The notes below the pieces were generated by a model that saw nothing but the letters and a program-made list of their open reading frames with translations, did not search any database and was not told the origin of the DNA. A program made the translations under genes and the position numbers. This document shows, piece after piece, positions 9,468 through 18,394 of a stretch of 64,000 nucleotides of DNA. Numbering within the stretch: the first letter of the stretch is position 1; every line of letters begins with the position of its first letter. This DNA comes from Cytobacillus horneckiae (lineage in GTDB: Bacteria; Bacillota; Bacilli; Bacillales; Cytobacillaceae): NCBI RefSeq assembly GCF_002835735.1, contig NZ_PISD01000021.1, positions 1-64,000 of the forward strand, read 5' to 3'.

Positions 9468-10499
9468 TTATATTCCCTCCAATAGATGAAACATTGGTAA
9501 TAATACAGCTAAATACATAGTAACAATGAGAAATCCGATGACGCTGTATATAACGGGCTGGATAATTTTCAATAATTGATCTGTTTTATTCTCAAGCTGC
9601 CTTAAACAATGCTTACTAAAATAATACAGCTCTTGTTCAAGCCGCCCATTATTCTGGCCATGATTAATCACATGATAAAGCTCCTTCTCTAAAAAGGAAT
9701 ATTCTGCAAGCAGCTCCTCCATTTTTTCACCGCTTCTTAACCTTCTTTTCATCTCCAGCCCAACTTCTTGATAAAGAGGTTGCTTTTGATTCTTCTCAAA
9801 TAAACTAAAAGCCTCATAAATTGATAATCCTGCTGATAATAAATAGTGAAGCTGAATCGTAAAGAAATGAGTATAGAACAGTCGAATATATGCCCCTGCA
9901 ACAGGAAGGGACGATAAGATGGAGGCTTGCTTTATACGGGGAAACTTTTTGAAGAAGAAAAAATAATAGAAGCCACATGTGACAGCAATTAAAATAATGA
10001 GGAAAATACAAAGCGGCAAGTATTCGCTAATAAAGCGAATCATTTTAGTAAAGGTATTCTCCTGCAAGTTCATTGAGTTAAACAGGATCGTAAATCGCGG
10101 TAATAAAACCGCTTCTACAAAAAAGAATAATATAGCGGTTATACACATTAAAAAACTCGGATAGACAGCAAGCTGTTTTAATTTCTTCAAATCACTTCCT
10201 CTTTTTAACATCATCTCGCTACCTTCATGGAAAGCCCTTTCTAGGCCGCCATGCTGTTCGGCGAAAAAAACATAACCTATCAGATGCTGATTAAAACCTA
10301 TCGTATGCAAAATTTGATGAAATGGATGTCCCTCCTTTAAGTCATTTAACGCGGCTGCAACCTGATTTTTTTTATCCGCTGAAAGATGTAATGTAACAGA
10401 TTCAATTGCCTCTGCTAATGGATAGCCGCGTGAAAGCAGCTCCCCGATTCTTTTTAAAAATTGACATTGCTCTTTTAAGCTCCACTTAATCTTTGTCAT
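9468..10499 (-). CDS. comGB: Competence protein ComGB (pseudopilus assembly membrane protein)
   Basis: GspF/PilC-family polytopic membrane protein of 343 residues that supports assembly of the ComGC pseudopilus. It has two homologous T2SSF-like halves and three main hydrophobic segments, around residues 125-150, 170-195 and near the C-terminus (VIYSVIGFLIVTMYLAVLLP). I chose the ATG at 10499 (MTKIKWSLKEQ) with GGTGG 7 bases upstream; the open frame runs to 10565 inside comGA. It overlaps the comGA end by 14 bases. Confidence 0.93.
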   Translation of the reverse strand: MTKIKWSLKEQCQFLKRIGELLSRGYPLAEAIESVTLHLSADKKNQVAAALNDLKEGHPFHQILHTIGFNQHLIGYVFFAEQHGGLERAFHEGSEMMLKRGSDLKKLKQLAVYPSFLMCITAILFFFVEAVLLPRFTILFNSMNLQENTFTKMIRFISEYLPLCIFLIILIAVTCGFYYFFFFKKFPRIKQASILSSLPVAGAYIRLFYTHFFTIQLHYLLSAGLSIYEAFSLFEKNQKQPLYQEVGLEMKRRLRSGEKMEELLAEYSFLEKELYHVINHGQNNGRLEQELYYFSKHCLRQLENKTDQLLKIIQPVIYSVIGFLIVTMYLAVLLPMFHLLEGI

Positions 10500-11553
10500 C
10501 AAGAATCCACCGCTCATATTCACTTTCTTTAATATATCCAAGTGCAATCCCCTTTGTAATAACATCCTTTAATGTTTGATCCTTTACGTCTATACCTCTT
10601 CCTTGTGCAGTTTGCATAGCAGCCTTAAGCTTTTTGCCCGATAAAAATTCAAACACGCTAGCCCTTTTCCATCTCCCATAGCTGTAACAATATATTGAGC
10701 AATACGGACCGCAGAAAGGACACGTTAATTCAACCAGCCTTTGAGCAGTTACGGCCACTAATGTTTGCTCAATTTCCAGCCAATCGACACCGAATTCTGC
10801 TAATCTGTAAATCGCCCCGTTCGCATCACGCGTATGCATTGTAGTTAACACTAAATGCCCCGTTAACGCTGCCCGGACAGCAATTTTTGCTGTTTCTCCA
10901 TCCCTTATTTCACCAACCATAATAATATCCGGATCATGTCTCAAAATCGCCTTTAACCCGGAAGAATACGTTACCCCTGCTTTTTCGTTCACTTGTACTT
11001 GGAGAACGGTGTCCATCTCTTTCTCTATTGGGTCTTCTAAAGTAATGACGCTTCTTTTATAAATATGGGAAGTTTCGTTGAGCAGAGAGTAGAGCATCGT
11101 TGTTTTGCCGCTTCCGGTTGGTCCTGTGAAAATAATCAACCCGTGGGCATGCTTTAATAATGCCAGCATTTTCAGTGTCATATGAGGAAATAAAGAGATT
11201 TGATAGAAAGGGATATGCGCTGCCTGCGGGAGAATGCGGATGACAAGGCTTTCGCTGTAACGTGAAGGTAAAGTAGAGAATCGCAGCCCGATGGATTGCC
11301 CAGCTATCTCATAAGAATGGGAGCCACTCTGAGGTTTTCTTTTTTCGCCAATATCCATTGAAGCGGTAAATTTAAAATGGGAAATGAGTCTGTCACATTC
11401 TTCTAGAGGAAGATGCAGTCTAGGAACTAAATGATTTGCATAGCGGAATTGAATAACGGTATCTTTTTTGCGGGGGACAATATGAATATCTGTTACGTGA
11501 TTTCTGACCGCATCCCTTAAGATCGAAAATGCTAGTCGTTCAATCGATATCAA
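10486..11553 (-). CDS. comGA: Competence ATPase ComGA (secretion traffic ATPase)
   Basis: GspE/PilB-type hexameric ATPase that powers pseudopilus assembly, 355 residues. Walker A GPTGSGKTT lies near residue 140, an Asp box appears in LRHDPDIIMVGEIRD, the His box is LTTMHTRDA, and a cysteine cluster (CPFCGPYCSIYC) near residue 265 is typical of ComGA. The start is a TTG at 11553 with AGGTGGTGA about 9 bases upstream; no in-frame ATG is nearby. First gene of the comG operon, which in B. subtilis is activated by ComK. Confidence 0.95.
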   Translation of the reverse strand: MISIERLAFSILRDAVRNHVTDIHIVPRKKDTVIQFRYANHLVPRLHLPLEECDRLISHFKFTASMDIGEKRKPQSGSHSYEIAGQSIGLRFSTLPSRYSESLVIRILPQAAHIPFYQISLFPHMTLKMLALLKHAHGLIIFTGPTGSGKTTMLYSLLNETSHIYKRSVITLEDPIEKEMDTVLQVQVNEKAGVTYSSGLKAILRHDPDIIMVGEIRDGETAKIAVRAALTGHLVLTTMHTRDANGAIYRLAEFGVDWLEIEQTLVAVTAQRLVELTCPFCGPYCSIYCYSYGRWKRASVFEFLSGKKLKAAMQTAQGRGIDVKDQTLKDVITKGIALGYIKESEYERWILDDKD

Positions 11554-11580
11554 CTTTTATGTTCACCACCTTTTTTAGGA

Positions 11581-11636
11581 TAAATAATCTTTTCGACACT
11601 TTTTGCAAATCTCCTTTAATTTTAATAGAGAATTTT
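11581..11636. promoter_or_regulatory. Possible ComK box (K-box) upstream of comGA
   Basis: Two AT-boxes that each match AAAA-N5-TTTT at 7 of 8 positions lie at 11581-11593 and 11624-11636, separated by 30 bases. Known K-boxes use spacers of about 8, 18 or 31 bases. The region is AT-rich, so chance matches are easy. Confidence 0.35.
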
Positions 11637-11741
11637 TCAAACTTAAATTAAGTGAATATTTTCTTAATTTATCGAAAAATTTCCAATTGATTAGGAAAAT
11701 ATTATATAATGGAGTTAAAAGGAATAGAGGTGAAAGCAGTC

Positions 11742-12433
11742 ATGGATGAAACATTAAAAATAACGAATACATTATCTGATCCAACACGATACTATATATA
11801 TCAATATATAACAGATAAGCACGGTCCGGTTTCCGTACAAGAAATTGCAGATAAGTTTACAATTCACCCGAATGTTGCAAGGCTGCATTTATCGAAATTG
11901 GAAGATGTAATGATGGTCATATCTGAAACAGTTAAAACAGGTAAAGGCGGAAGGCCGAGCAGACATTACCGCCTTTCAGACCATGCAATCCAGCTCCATT
12001 TCCCTTATAGGAATTATCAAATGCTTTCAGATATCCTTCTTGAAACGATGGTTACATTAGGTTCTGAAGGACAAAAAGCGCTATATATAACGGGTAAAAA
12101 ATTTGGAGAAAAGCTGATGCTTGAGGAAAAACAAAAAACCGTACTTTCGGATATGTTGACTCCTTTGACAAAAGGCTTGCTTTAATCGTTCAGGCTGCAC
12201 ATGCAGCAGGCCTGCAGCCGGAGTTTAAATTAAATGGAGAAAGAATCCTATTTGAAATGTTCAATTGTCCATTTAAAGAATCAGCAAAGGACCATCAGGA
12301 TTCCGTTTGCAAAATGCATTACGAATTTTTACGGGGGATGTTTGAGTCAGTATTTAATGACATAGAATTGAAAGAATTGGGCAATATGTTAAATGGATGC
12401 GCTTCCTGTTCATATGAAGCTGTCGCAAAATAA
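11742..12433 (+). pseudogene. HTH transcriptional regulator with C-terminal cysteines, frameshifted
   Basis: The first frame (11742-12185) encodes an ArsR/DeoR-like winged HTH: LSDPTRYYIYQYI, then VQEIADKFTIHPNVARLHLSKL, then KGGRPSRHYRL. It ends at a stop at 12183-12185. A different frame runs without a stop from about 12152 to 12433 and continues the expected protein: FDKRLALIVQAAHAAG, then a cysteine-rich tail with C-x13-C-x2-H and C-x2-C. One base missing near CCTTTGAC (12162-12169) would explain the break. The tail resembles Fe-S or metal-sensing regulators such as SufR, but the ligand is not proven. The ATG at 11742 has GAGGTGA upstream. It could be a true pseudogene, a phase-variable gene or a sequencing error. 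Confidence 0.85.
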
Positions 12434-12515
12434 ACAACATGCTGTTTACTTTTAACCAAGTCTTACCTTATAATATTGGAGTAATGGACATGTATGCGTT
12501 AAAGGAGGGATACAT

Positions 12516-12761
12516 ATGGATCGTATGTACAGAGTAATGGGATTCTGGACTGCTATTTTTGCAATTATGTTCTATGTAGGTGATATGTACACACCGGCTC
12601 TAATCTTTTTAGGCCAAACTGGATTTTTTGTGCTTTTAAGCTATTTAAAGCTTTCCGAACGTATGTATATTTATGTTTTTGGAGCATACTTAACAGTGTT
12701 CTTTATTGGTTTCACTTACTGGACAACATTCATGATGACACCAGGAATGGGTGGACACTAA
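12516..12761 (+). CDS. yqgY: DUF2626 family small membrane protein (YqgY)
   Basis: An 81-residue, very hydrophobic protein with three predicted membrane segments (roughly residues 6-24, 27-43 and 50-70) and a short tail ending GMGGH. It matches the YqgY/DUF2626 family and has the same neighbourhood as in other Bacillaceae, near comGA and yqgX. The ribosome site AAAGGAGGG precedes the ATG. It is followed by a strong terminator. The function is unknown. Confidence 0.88.
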   Translation: MDRMYRVMGFWTAIFAIMFYVGDMYTPALIFLGQTGFFVLLSYLKLSERMYIYVFGAYLTVFFIGFTYWTTFMMTPGMGGH

Positions 12762-12793
12762 CCTAGCAAATGCAATTATGTACTTTATTAAGA

Positions 12794-12830
12794 AATAAAG
12801 AAGCGATGAGGGTCATCGCTTCTTTATTTT
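12794..12830. terminator. Strong hairpin terminator after yqgY
   Basis: AAAGAAGCGATGA pairs with TCATCGCTTCTTT over a tiny loop, with T-rich sequence on the plus strand and an A/T flank on the other. It lies between convergent genes and could act in both directions. Confidence 0.88.
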
Positions 12831-12844
12831 CTCAAAAAACAGAC

Positions 12845-13903
12845 TTATATATTTTTTTCCTGAAGAATGACATGAAAAGCCTGGCTTATGCCAGAAGACA
12901 TTATCAGTGATCTTATCGCGCGGTTTCTCTTCCCCGCTTCGGAAAATGGATTTTGATCTTTATGATTTTGCAGCTGGTCAAAAATGCCAGCATGAAGCAA
13001 AAATTCATCTTGCCTCCACTTATTCATCATTAAAAGCTAATGCTCTTCGCCAATGCGGATGAATGAATCAAAATGAATATGAGTGGTTATATCTATTTTC
13101 CCAGGTGTTTGCAAAATATTATAAACCATTTGATGACCATGATATCCTCTTAAGCTTCCTGAATGCCTTTGCGGCTGCGCCCACTCCAGGTTGGTATATC
13201 CGTAGTCCACTGTCAATACTAATCCTCTGATTAACGATTTAGCGATCTTACTAATGACTTCTTCCATTGCTAAAGGGATTTCTATTCTTTGGCCATTAGC
13301 TAAGGATAATTTACTTTGAAGCACAAAATCGGCAATGCGCTGATTTTTAAGTGGAATTTTCTCTTCAATCAGCTTATCTTCGCAAACCGTAATCATTACT
13401 TCAAAAATGCCGCTTTCTTGTTTTTCAATCACATGTACAGGCAACGCATCAAAAAGTTCATTTGAGAAGATCAGTCCCGAAAAAGGCGGCAATTGATTAA
13501 CATCAGAAAGTTGCTTTATATTCGCTGTTATAGGGAGAAGCTCTTTTTGCTTTTCTAGATGATTTAAGCTTCCATCAATCAAGAAATAATGCAGCGGTTC
13601 ATTTGTAATGGTAGACCATTCGTCAATAAAAGCTTTCGCAAATCGTCCATTGCCGGCGCCGATTTCGCAAATCTGCGCTGGGAGACCGTGCTTGTTCGCT
13701 TCTTTATAGTACCATCCTGCAATGGTTTTTCCATAAACATCCGCTATATTGCTTGAAGTAATAAAATCGCCTGAAGGCCCGATCTTTTCTTTATTACTCA
13801 TATAATATCCGTATTGCGGGTGATAAAGGCATAACTCCATAAACTCTGCATAGCTTATCTTTCTGTCATTTTTATTAAGAATATAATCATGCACGTAGCT
13901 CAT
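12845..13903 (-). pseudogene. MidA/COG1565-type SAM-dependent methyltransferase with in-frame TAG
   Basis: Residues 1-288 (13903-13040) carry the class I methyltransferase fold of the DUF185/MidA (NDUFAF7-like) family: SNIADVYGKTIAGWY, QICEIGAGNGRFA (the SAM loop) and TVDYGY. A TAG at 13037-13039 interrupts the frame. The same frame continues without another stop to 12845, encoding RQDEFLLHAGIFDQL and NPFSEAGKRNRAIRSLIM, the usual C-terminus of this family. No frameshift is needed. The stop therefore removes about 64 residues from an otherwise intact protein. It could be a recent nonsense mutation, a sequencing error or readthrough. The target of the bacterial enzyme is unclear. Confidence 0.85.
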
Positions 13904-13921
13904 TTGGACACCTTTAGCAGC

Positions 13922-14557
13922 CTAAAAGCCATTTAAAAACGGGTTCGAATCCATTTCATTGCCTACCGTAGTTGCCGGTCCATGTCCAGGCAGGACAATG
14001 GTTTCTTCCGGCAAAACCATTAGTTTATCATGAATGCTCTTTATCAATTGCTCATGATTTCCGCCAGGTAAATCAGTACGTCCTATACTTCCGCTAAACA
14101 ACGCATCTCCAGCTACTACAATACCGGCATCTTTTAAAAATATGGATATGCTACCAGGAGAATGACCAGGTGTTTCAAGCACTTGAAATGAAAAAGCCCC
14201 AAGCTGCATAGCTGATTCTCCCGCTATAATTCCATCTGCAGGCTTTAATCTAATAGGTTCGCCATATTGAAACCTTTGGGAGCCATTTAATGCCGGGTCC
14301 AGAAGCCATGATGCTTCTTTTTCATGAATATAAACTGGAATATCATATTTATTGCGAACGGCATCTACTGCCCCGATATGATCAAAATGAGCATGTGTCA
14401 AAATAACTGCAATTGGCTTCAATTTGTATTCGTTAATATATTGGTTTAACTTCCCATCTTCGCCGCCTGGATCAATAATTAAACAGCTTCCGCCTTCTTC
14501 AGCTAATAGGTAGCAATTTGTTTGTAAAGGCCCTAGTGGAATTTGGGCATATTTCAT
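13922..14557 (-). CDS. yqgX: Metallo-beta-lactamase fold hydrolase (YqgX, glyoxalase II-like)
   Basis: A 211-residue MBL-fold metallohydrolase. The zinc motif THAHFDHIG is near residue 56. Further metal ligands lie in ETPGHSPGS, VAGDALFSGSIGRTD and LPGHGPAT. It resembles hydroxyacylglutathione hydrolases, but bacilli use bacillithiol, so the substrate is open. The ATG at 14557 (MKYAQIPLGPLQTNCY) has GGGGGTG 7 bases upstream. It lies 18 bases upstream of the methyltransferase gene and is probably co-transcribed with it. Confidence 0.92.
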   Translation of the reverse strand: MKYAQIPLGPLQTNCYLLAEEGGSCLIIDPGGEDGKLNQYINEYKLKPIAVILTHAHFDHIGAVDAVRNKYDIPVYIHEKEASWLLDPALNGSQRFQYGEPIRLKPADGIIAGESAMQLGAFSFQVLETPGHSPGSISIFLKDAGIVVAGDALFSGSIGRTDLPGGNHEQLIKSIHDKLMVLPEETIVLPGHGPATTVGNEMDSNPFLNGF

Positions 14558-14834
14558 GAAAAGCACCCCCATAAATTTTCGTTCCTTTCATTCTACACCA
14601 TATGTTTGAGAGAGTTAAATGAAAGAAGCAAATGTATATGATTCTTTTTTAAAGAAGATTCTTTTTTATCCAATAACTTTTCTACTGCTACCGCAATCTC
14701 GCTCTTTTAGACCTCGACAAACTTATAAAAAAAGTATAAAATAAGATGCGAATGTAAAAATAAGTATTACATACGATTCCAAACCTTTGTAACAAGGCAT
14801 TGCCTACTGATCAAAAATAAAGGGGGCTATTATA

Positions 14835-15008
14835 ATGGGACTAGTTATTATTACTGGTTTAACAGCTATTTTAGCAATTTTCGGTCTAATTAGTGCATTA
14901 AAAAACAAAAACCTCGTTGGCATCATGTTCGCATTCGGAACAGCTGCTGTTTTTGGCTGGTTCGCAGTTATGACATTAATTAATAGCGGCTACCCAGCAG
15001 TTCACTAA
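14835..15008 (+). CDS. yqgW: DUF2759 small membrane protein (YqgW)
   Basis: A 57-residue protein with two hydrophobic helices: GLVIITGLTAILAIFGLI at the N-terminus and LVGIMFAFGTAAVFGWFAVM after a short KNKN loop. It matches the YqgW/DUF2759 family. The ATG at 14835 is about 9 bases from AAGGGGG. It is too short for ordinary gene finders, but its own ribosome site and terminator support it. The function is unknown. Confidence 0.9.
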   Translation: MGLVIITGLTAILAIFGLISALKNKNLVGIMFAFGTAAVFGWFAVMTLINSGYPAVH

Positions 15009-15020
15009 TTGTGTCTGCGA

Positions 15021-15057
15021 AAATAAAAAGACTGCCTTTTAGGCGGTCTTTTTATTT
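15021..15057 (+). terminator. Terminator after yqgW
   Basis: AAATAAAAAGACTGCC pairs with GGCGGTCTTTTTATTT around the loop TTTTA. The stem is nearly perfect and ends in a T-rich tract. Confidence 0.88.
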
Positions 15058-15091
15058 GGCTCTATGCTTTTATTTAAACAAAAAACTTGAA

Positions 15092-15195
15092 GGCTGATTG
15101 GAGCATAAGTGCGAGACTCCTGCGGAGGGGACAGGTGAAACCTTAAAGCTCACCACCTCCCCGCTAATAAGCAAGCATCTAGAGCAGCAATCAAC
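15092..15195. repeat. Degenerate Bacillaceae intergenic repeat element
   Basis: About 104 bases with imperfect inverted ends (GGCTGATTG...CAATCAAC) and the core GCGAGACTCCTGCGGAGGGG followed by ACAGGTGAAACC. This resembles a short non-coding element, typically 120-150 bases, that I recall from intergenic regions of many Bacillus-related genomes. The copy looks eroded. No second copy was seen in the window. Confidence 0.55.
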
Positions 15196-15235
15196 CATCC
15201 ATCACTATTTGAAATAGCGAAACAGCTTAATTTTG

Positions 15236-15550
15236 TTATTCATCCAGCTGAGATTCTACTCTTTTTACTTTATCTTCCATTTTCCGATGCACATCTCTGC
15301 GGTCATCAATGCGGATATTCGTTGCTACACGCGCAAGCCCAGCTTCAAAAGGCACCTCATGCATCGCTTGAATCACTTCAAACAATACTGGCAGTTCTCC
15401 TTCAATAATCGTATTCATAGGCGTAAGCTGATAGCGAATCCTGCCTTCTGTCTCATATTTTTTTAACACCTTTTGAATGTTCACAACATAACTGGATACA
15501 CTTGGTGAATTCGTCCCTATCGGTATAATTGTAACGTCTACTATCGCCAT
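15236..15550 (-). CDS. yqgV: MTH1187/YqgV family thiamine-binding-like protein
   Basis: A 104-residue ferredoxin-like-fold protein of the MTH1187/YkoF-like family (UPF0045). Conserved segments are VDVTIIPIGTNSPSVSSYV, YQLTPMNTIIEGEL and FEAGLARVATNIRIDDR. Members bind thiamine or a related pyrimidine in crystal structures, but a physiological role is not established. The ATG at 15550 is preceded by AAAGGAGATGA. It lies downstream of the lipoprotein gene yqgU. Confidence 0.88.
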   Translation of the reverse strand: MAIVDVTIIPIGTNSPSVSSYVVNIQKVLKKYETEGRIRYQLTPMNTIIEGELPVLFEVIQAMHEVPFEAGLARVATNIRIDDRRDVHRKMEDKVKRVESQLDE

Positions 15551-15625
15551 GATGTCATCTCCTTTAACAAATATACTACGTTGTCCATTATGACCTATTT
15601 GCATAAAATGTTAAACCAACATGCT

Positions 15626-16756
15626 TTATTTCTCTGTTAAATTTACTACTTCTTTTTTATTTACAAGGAATAGTTTATCTAAATAATGTCCGTACAAACA
15701 TTTTTCTGCATCGGGCGAACAAGAGAGCGGTTCATTTTCGACTGACTCCAATACAGTCTCTTGATCACCTTTTAACAAATCAATAAGGATTAAGTCATAT
15801 TTGCCATGATAAGAATCTGCTGCAGTACTATATTGCGGTTTAAATAGTAGAAAGCGTTGGTTAGCAAGCATCTCATATTGTGGAATCATCCAGCCAGAGA
15901 AGCTCGATAAATGCGGAATCGAAGTGGAGAATATTTCCTGATACTTATTATTCATAAACGTATAAACGGCCTCTTCATCATGATTTTCCGAAACACTTAC
16001 TGTCATCATCATTTCAGAAAAAGTATCAACATAATAAACGTCTGAAAACCTCTCAACCGTTTTTCCATCCTTTGATTGTTCAATAAGCGAAGCAACTAAA
16101 GCAGGAGCATCCTCATCCCAATTTAAATAGACAAATTTATCTTTGCTCACCCAATGAACAAAAGGCTCAGGAATGGTTATCTCTTCAACTTTTTGTTGCT
16201 CAATCGATAATAAATACGATGTAAAGGACCAATCTTCTGCGAATGTTGATATGATTATTTCCGCCGTTTCATAATGATTCCACGAAACAAATAGCTCTGT
16301 ACCATCTACCAATTCACTCCATTGTACTTGTCCATCACGGCTAATGACATCTAAAAGCCACTGAGACGGGGTAGAGGCAGATTGAACAACGATATGTTCA
16401 GTATCTGGACTTATGTATACCTCATTTATCGGGTAATCACTTTCAAAGAGCAAGCTTTTTTCACCTGTGTTCAATTGAAATGTAAATAATTTGGACGATG
16501 AATCTTTATCCGAAGTAAATAGGATTGTTTGATTATCAATCCATCCATAGAAGACCGCGATTTCATCATTGGCAAGCTGGAGAGGAACTACCTTCTGTAG
16601 TGTCGAATCCTCTTTCGGAGAAGTTGTCACCTTATCTTTTGGAGACTTTGTTTGATCTGCTTCGTCCATTTGACAGCCGACTAGCAGCAGTGTGGAAAAA
16701 AACAATAGAATGAACATTAAATATTCTTGCTTATTTGCTACCAAAATTACCCTCAT
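15626..16756 (-). CDS. yqgU: Lipoprotein YqgU
   Basis: A 376-residue exported lipoprotein. The N-terminal hydrophobic stretch MFILLFFSTLLLVGC ends in a lipobox (LVGC), so Cys should be lipidated at the membrane surface. The body has repeated WD/YDL-like beta patterns (KLFTFQLNTGEK, YLSIEQQKVEEI) that suggest a beta-propeller, which is my inference. The ATG at 16756 is close to GGGGGAAG; an in-frame TTG at 16777 is an alternative. It resembles B. subtilis YqgU and sits between yqgT and yqgV. The function is unknown. Confidence 0.85.
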   Translation of the reverse strand: MRVILVANKQEYLMFILLFFSTLLLVGCQMDEADQTKSPKDKVTTSPKEDSTLQKVVPLQLANDEIAVFYGWIDNQTILFTSDKDSSSKLFTFQLNTGEKSLLFESDYPINEVYISPDTEHIVVQSASTPSQWLLDVISRDGQVQWSELVDGTELFVSWNHYETAEIIISTFAEDWSFTSYLLSIEQQKVEEITIPEPFVHWVSKDKFVYLNWDEDAPALVASLIEQSKDGKTVERFSDVYYVDTFSEMMMTVSVSENHDEEAVYTFMNNKYQEIFSTSIPHLSSFSGWMIPQYEMLANQRFLLFKPQYSTAADSYHGKYDLILIDLLKGDQETVLESVENEPLSCSPDAEKCLYGHYLDKLFLVNKKEVVNLTEK

Positions 16757-16881
16757 AAACTTCCCCCACACCCCCAATGTAAAATCTGTTTAATATGCTC
16801 ATATCTTTCGCATGTGTCGGCATAATAAAACAATCATCGTTTTTTAAAAGATTTCGTCTTTCTTCTGGTAAAGTTTCGATA

Positions 16882-16920
16882 TTGCATGCGAAAAAGCCGT
16901 TCCCGGCTTTTTACATGCAA
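16882..16920. terminator. Symmetric hairpin terminator after yqgT
   Basis: AAAAAGCCG pairs with CGGCTTTTT around TTCC, nested in outer arms TTGCATG and CATGCAA. It lies in a 314-base gap (16757-17070) where I see no gene. It probably ends the yqgT transcript. Confidence 0.75.
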
Positions 16921-17070
16921 TAATTATATTTTCCTATTGAATTCCCAAAAACATTGTAATCAATAGTAAATTCTAAACTGATTAACTATGAAATACAAGC
17001 GGCAAACGGTATAAATATTAAAATAATTTTTAAACACTCATATTGTAAGGTTTATCATGAAAATCTTCCA

Positions 17071-18255
17071 CTACATATATAACGAAGCTAGAAAAACACC
17101 AAGCATTTCTTCATAAATATCTTCATATTGTGATAGTGGCAATGGGTTAACACCCTTTCCTAACTCCATCGTGAAGCCCGGTTTTCTATAGTCTTGAATA
17201 AACCAGTCCTTAAACCCTGCATAACTGTCGATATTTTGAACGGAGCGATACCCGCTCACCCTTGCAAATTCTTCTGCTATTACAGCTGATTCAGGAGGCT
17301 CTAATCCCTCATATCCCCAATAAAACTCTTCACCTTGAGTATGAAATGCCAATACACGGTCAAAATTACTCTCTCTTACTAATTCAGCCAAAGCAATCGC
17401 CTCTGGCTCTGTCAAAGGCTGTTTTCCGGGAAAGTCCCGTGGAGAAGGTATATCAGGATTTCTACCTTGTTCTATTTCCCAATTTGCAGGGTACTGTTTA
17501 TTTAAATCCACCCCTCTAATATTTGCCTTCCAGCCTGAGAATTCATCGCTGCCTTGATTCATTTCCAATACTTGCTCACGTACCTCTGTAGGCGGGCCGC
17601 TTAACACTAGGTCTACACCATCTGGATTAACCATCGGCACAATAGAGAGCTCAGTTTCATTATAAAATGGCATTGTCGCTAGTCCACGTAATGGTTTGGC
17701 GTTTGTTAACGAAAGCAGATAGCTGTTCAATAACGCCATTAAAATAGGCGTGGTAATCCACTCATTTGCATGGAAAGATGCATTTATATGGACCTTCTTT
17801 TGCCCATTTCCAATTTTCAATTCATATATCGGCTGGCCAAGAACCGATTCGCCAATAACATCCACACGTATAAAAGGATATGCATTTTGAATTTTATCAA
17901 GATCATTCAATAAGGTTTGATATCCATAGCTACGTTTTCTATCCATTAATGGTGTAATTATTCGAGTTGGCAGTGAAAGCATTGTTCCAATTGATAATGC
18001 ATTGGGATTTACATGCTGATTAAGCAGCAAAAGTACATCAACGGACAGGTTTCTCGCGGTTGCAAGCTTCCAAAGGGTATCGCCTTGTTTAATTGTATAC
18101 TCACTAACATTAAAACCTGGAATCTGCACTTCCTGACCAATTTGTAATGCTGTTGGATTAATCTTTCGGTTGGAATCTACCAGCAAATTAACAGGTAGCA
18201 TGAAAAGCTGACTGTAATACCATAATGAATCGCCTGATCGAACATGGACTCTCAC
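17071..18255 (-). CDS. yqgT: Gamma-D-glutamyl-L-diamino acid endopeptidase I-like (YqgT)
   Basis: Peptidoglycan or muropeptide hydrolase of 394 residues. Two N-terminal LysM domains (VRSGDSLWYYSQLF and YTIKQGDTLWKLATARN) are followed by an M14 zinc carboxypeptidase domain. Metal ligands are in NASFHANEWIT and VLAFHTQGEEF, and the catalytic Glu is in FTMELGKG. Family members cleave gamma-D-Glu-meso-DAP bonds in cell-wall peptides. I chose GTG at 18255, 6 bases after AGAGGAGG; an ATG at 18261 abuts that site and cannot use it. The frame extends to 18285 without support. Confidence 0.9.
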   Translation of the reverse strand: MRVHVRSGDSLWYYSQLFMLPVNLLVDSNRKINPTALQIGQEVQIPGFNVSEYTIKQGDTLWKLATARNLSVDVLLLLNQHVNPNALSIGTMLSLPTRIITPLMDRKRSYGYQTLLNDLDKIQNAYPFIRVDVIGESVLGQPIYELKIGNGQKKVHINASFHANEWITTPILMALLNSYLLSLTNAKPLRGLATMPFYNETELSIVPMVNPDGVDLVLSGPPTEVREQVLEMNQGSDEFSGWKANIRGVDLNKQYPANWEIEQGRNPDIPSPRDFPGKQPLTEPEAIALAELVRESNFDRVLAFHTQGEEFYWGYEGLEPPESAVIAEEFARVSGYRSVQNIDSYAGFKDWFIQDYRKPGFTMELGKGVNPLPLSQYEDIYEEMLGVFLASLYM

Positions 18256-18394
18256 TTTCATCCTCCTCTCCATCACTTCATTCATATGATGATGGTTAGT
18301 AAAAGATGACTTTCAGCCCCGTCTTTCTAGCCGCACTTGGACTAGTGCATGCAAAAAATTGCCTGGTGTAAAGCAGGTTCTCATTTTTTTCAAG

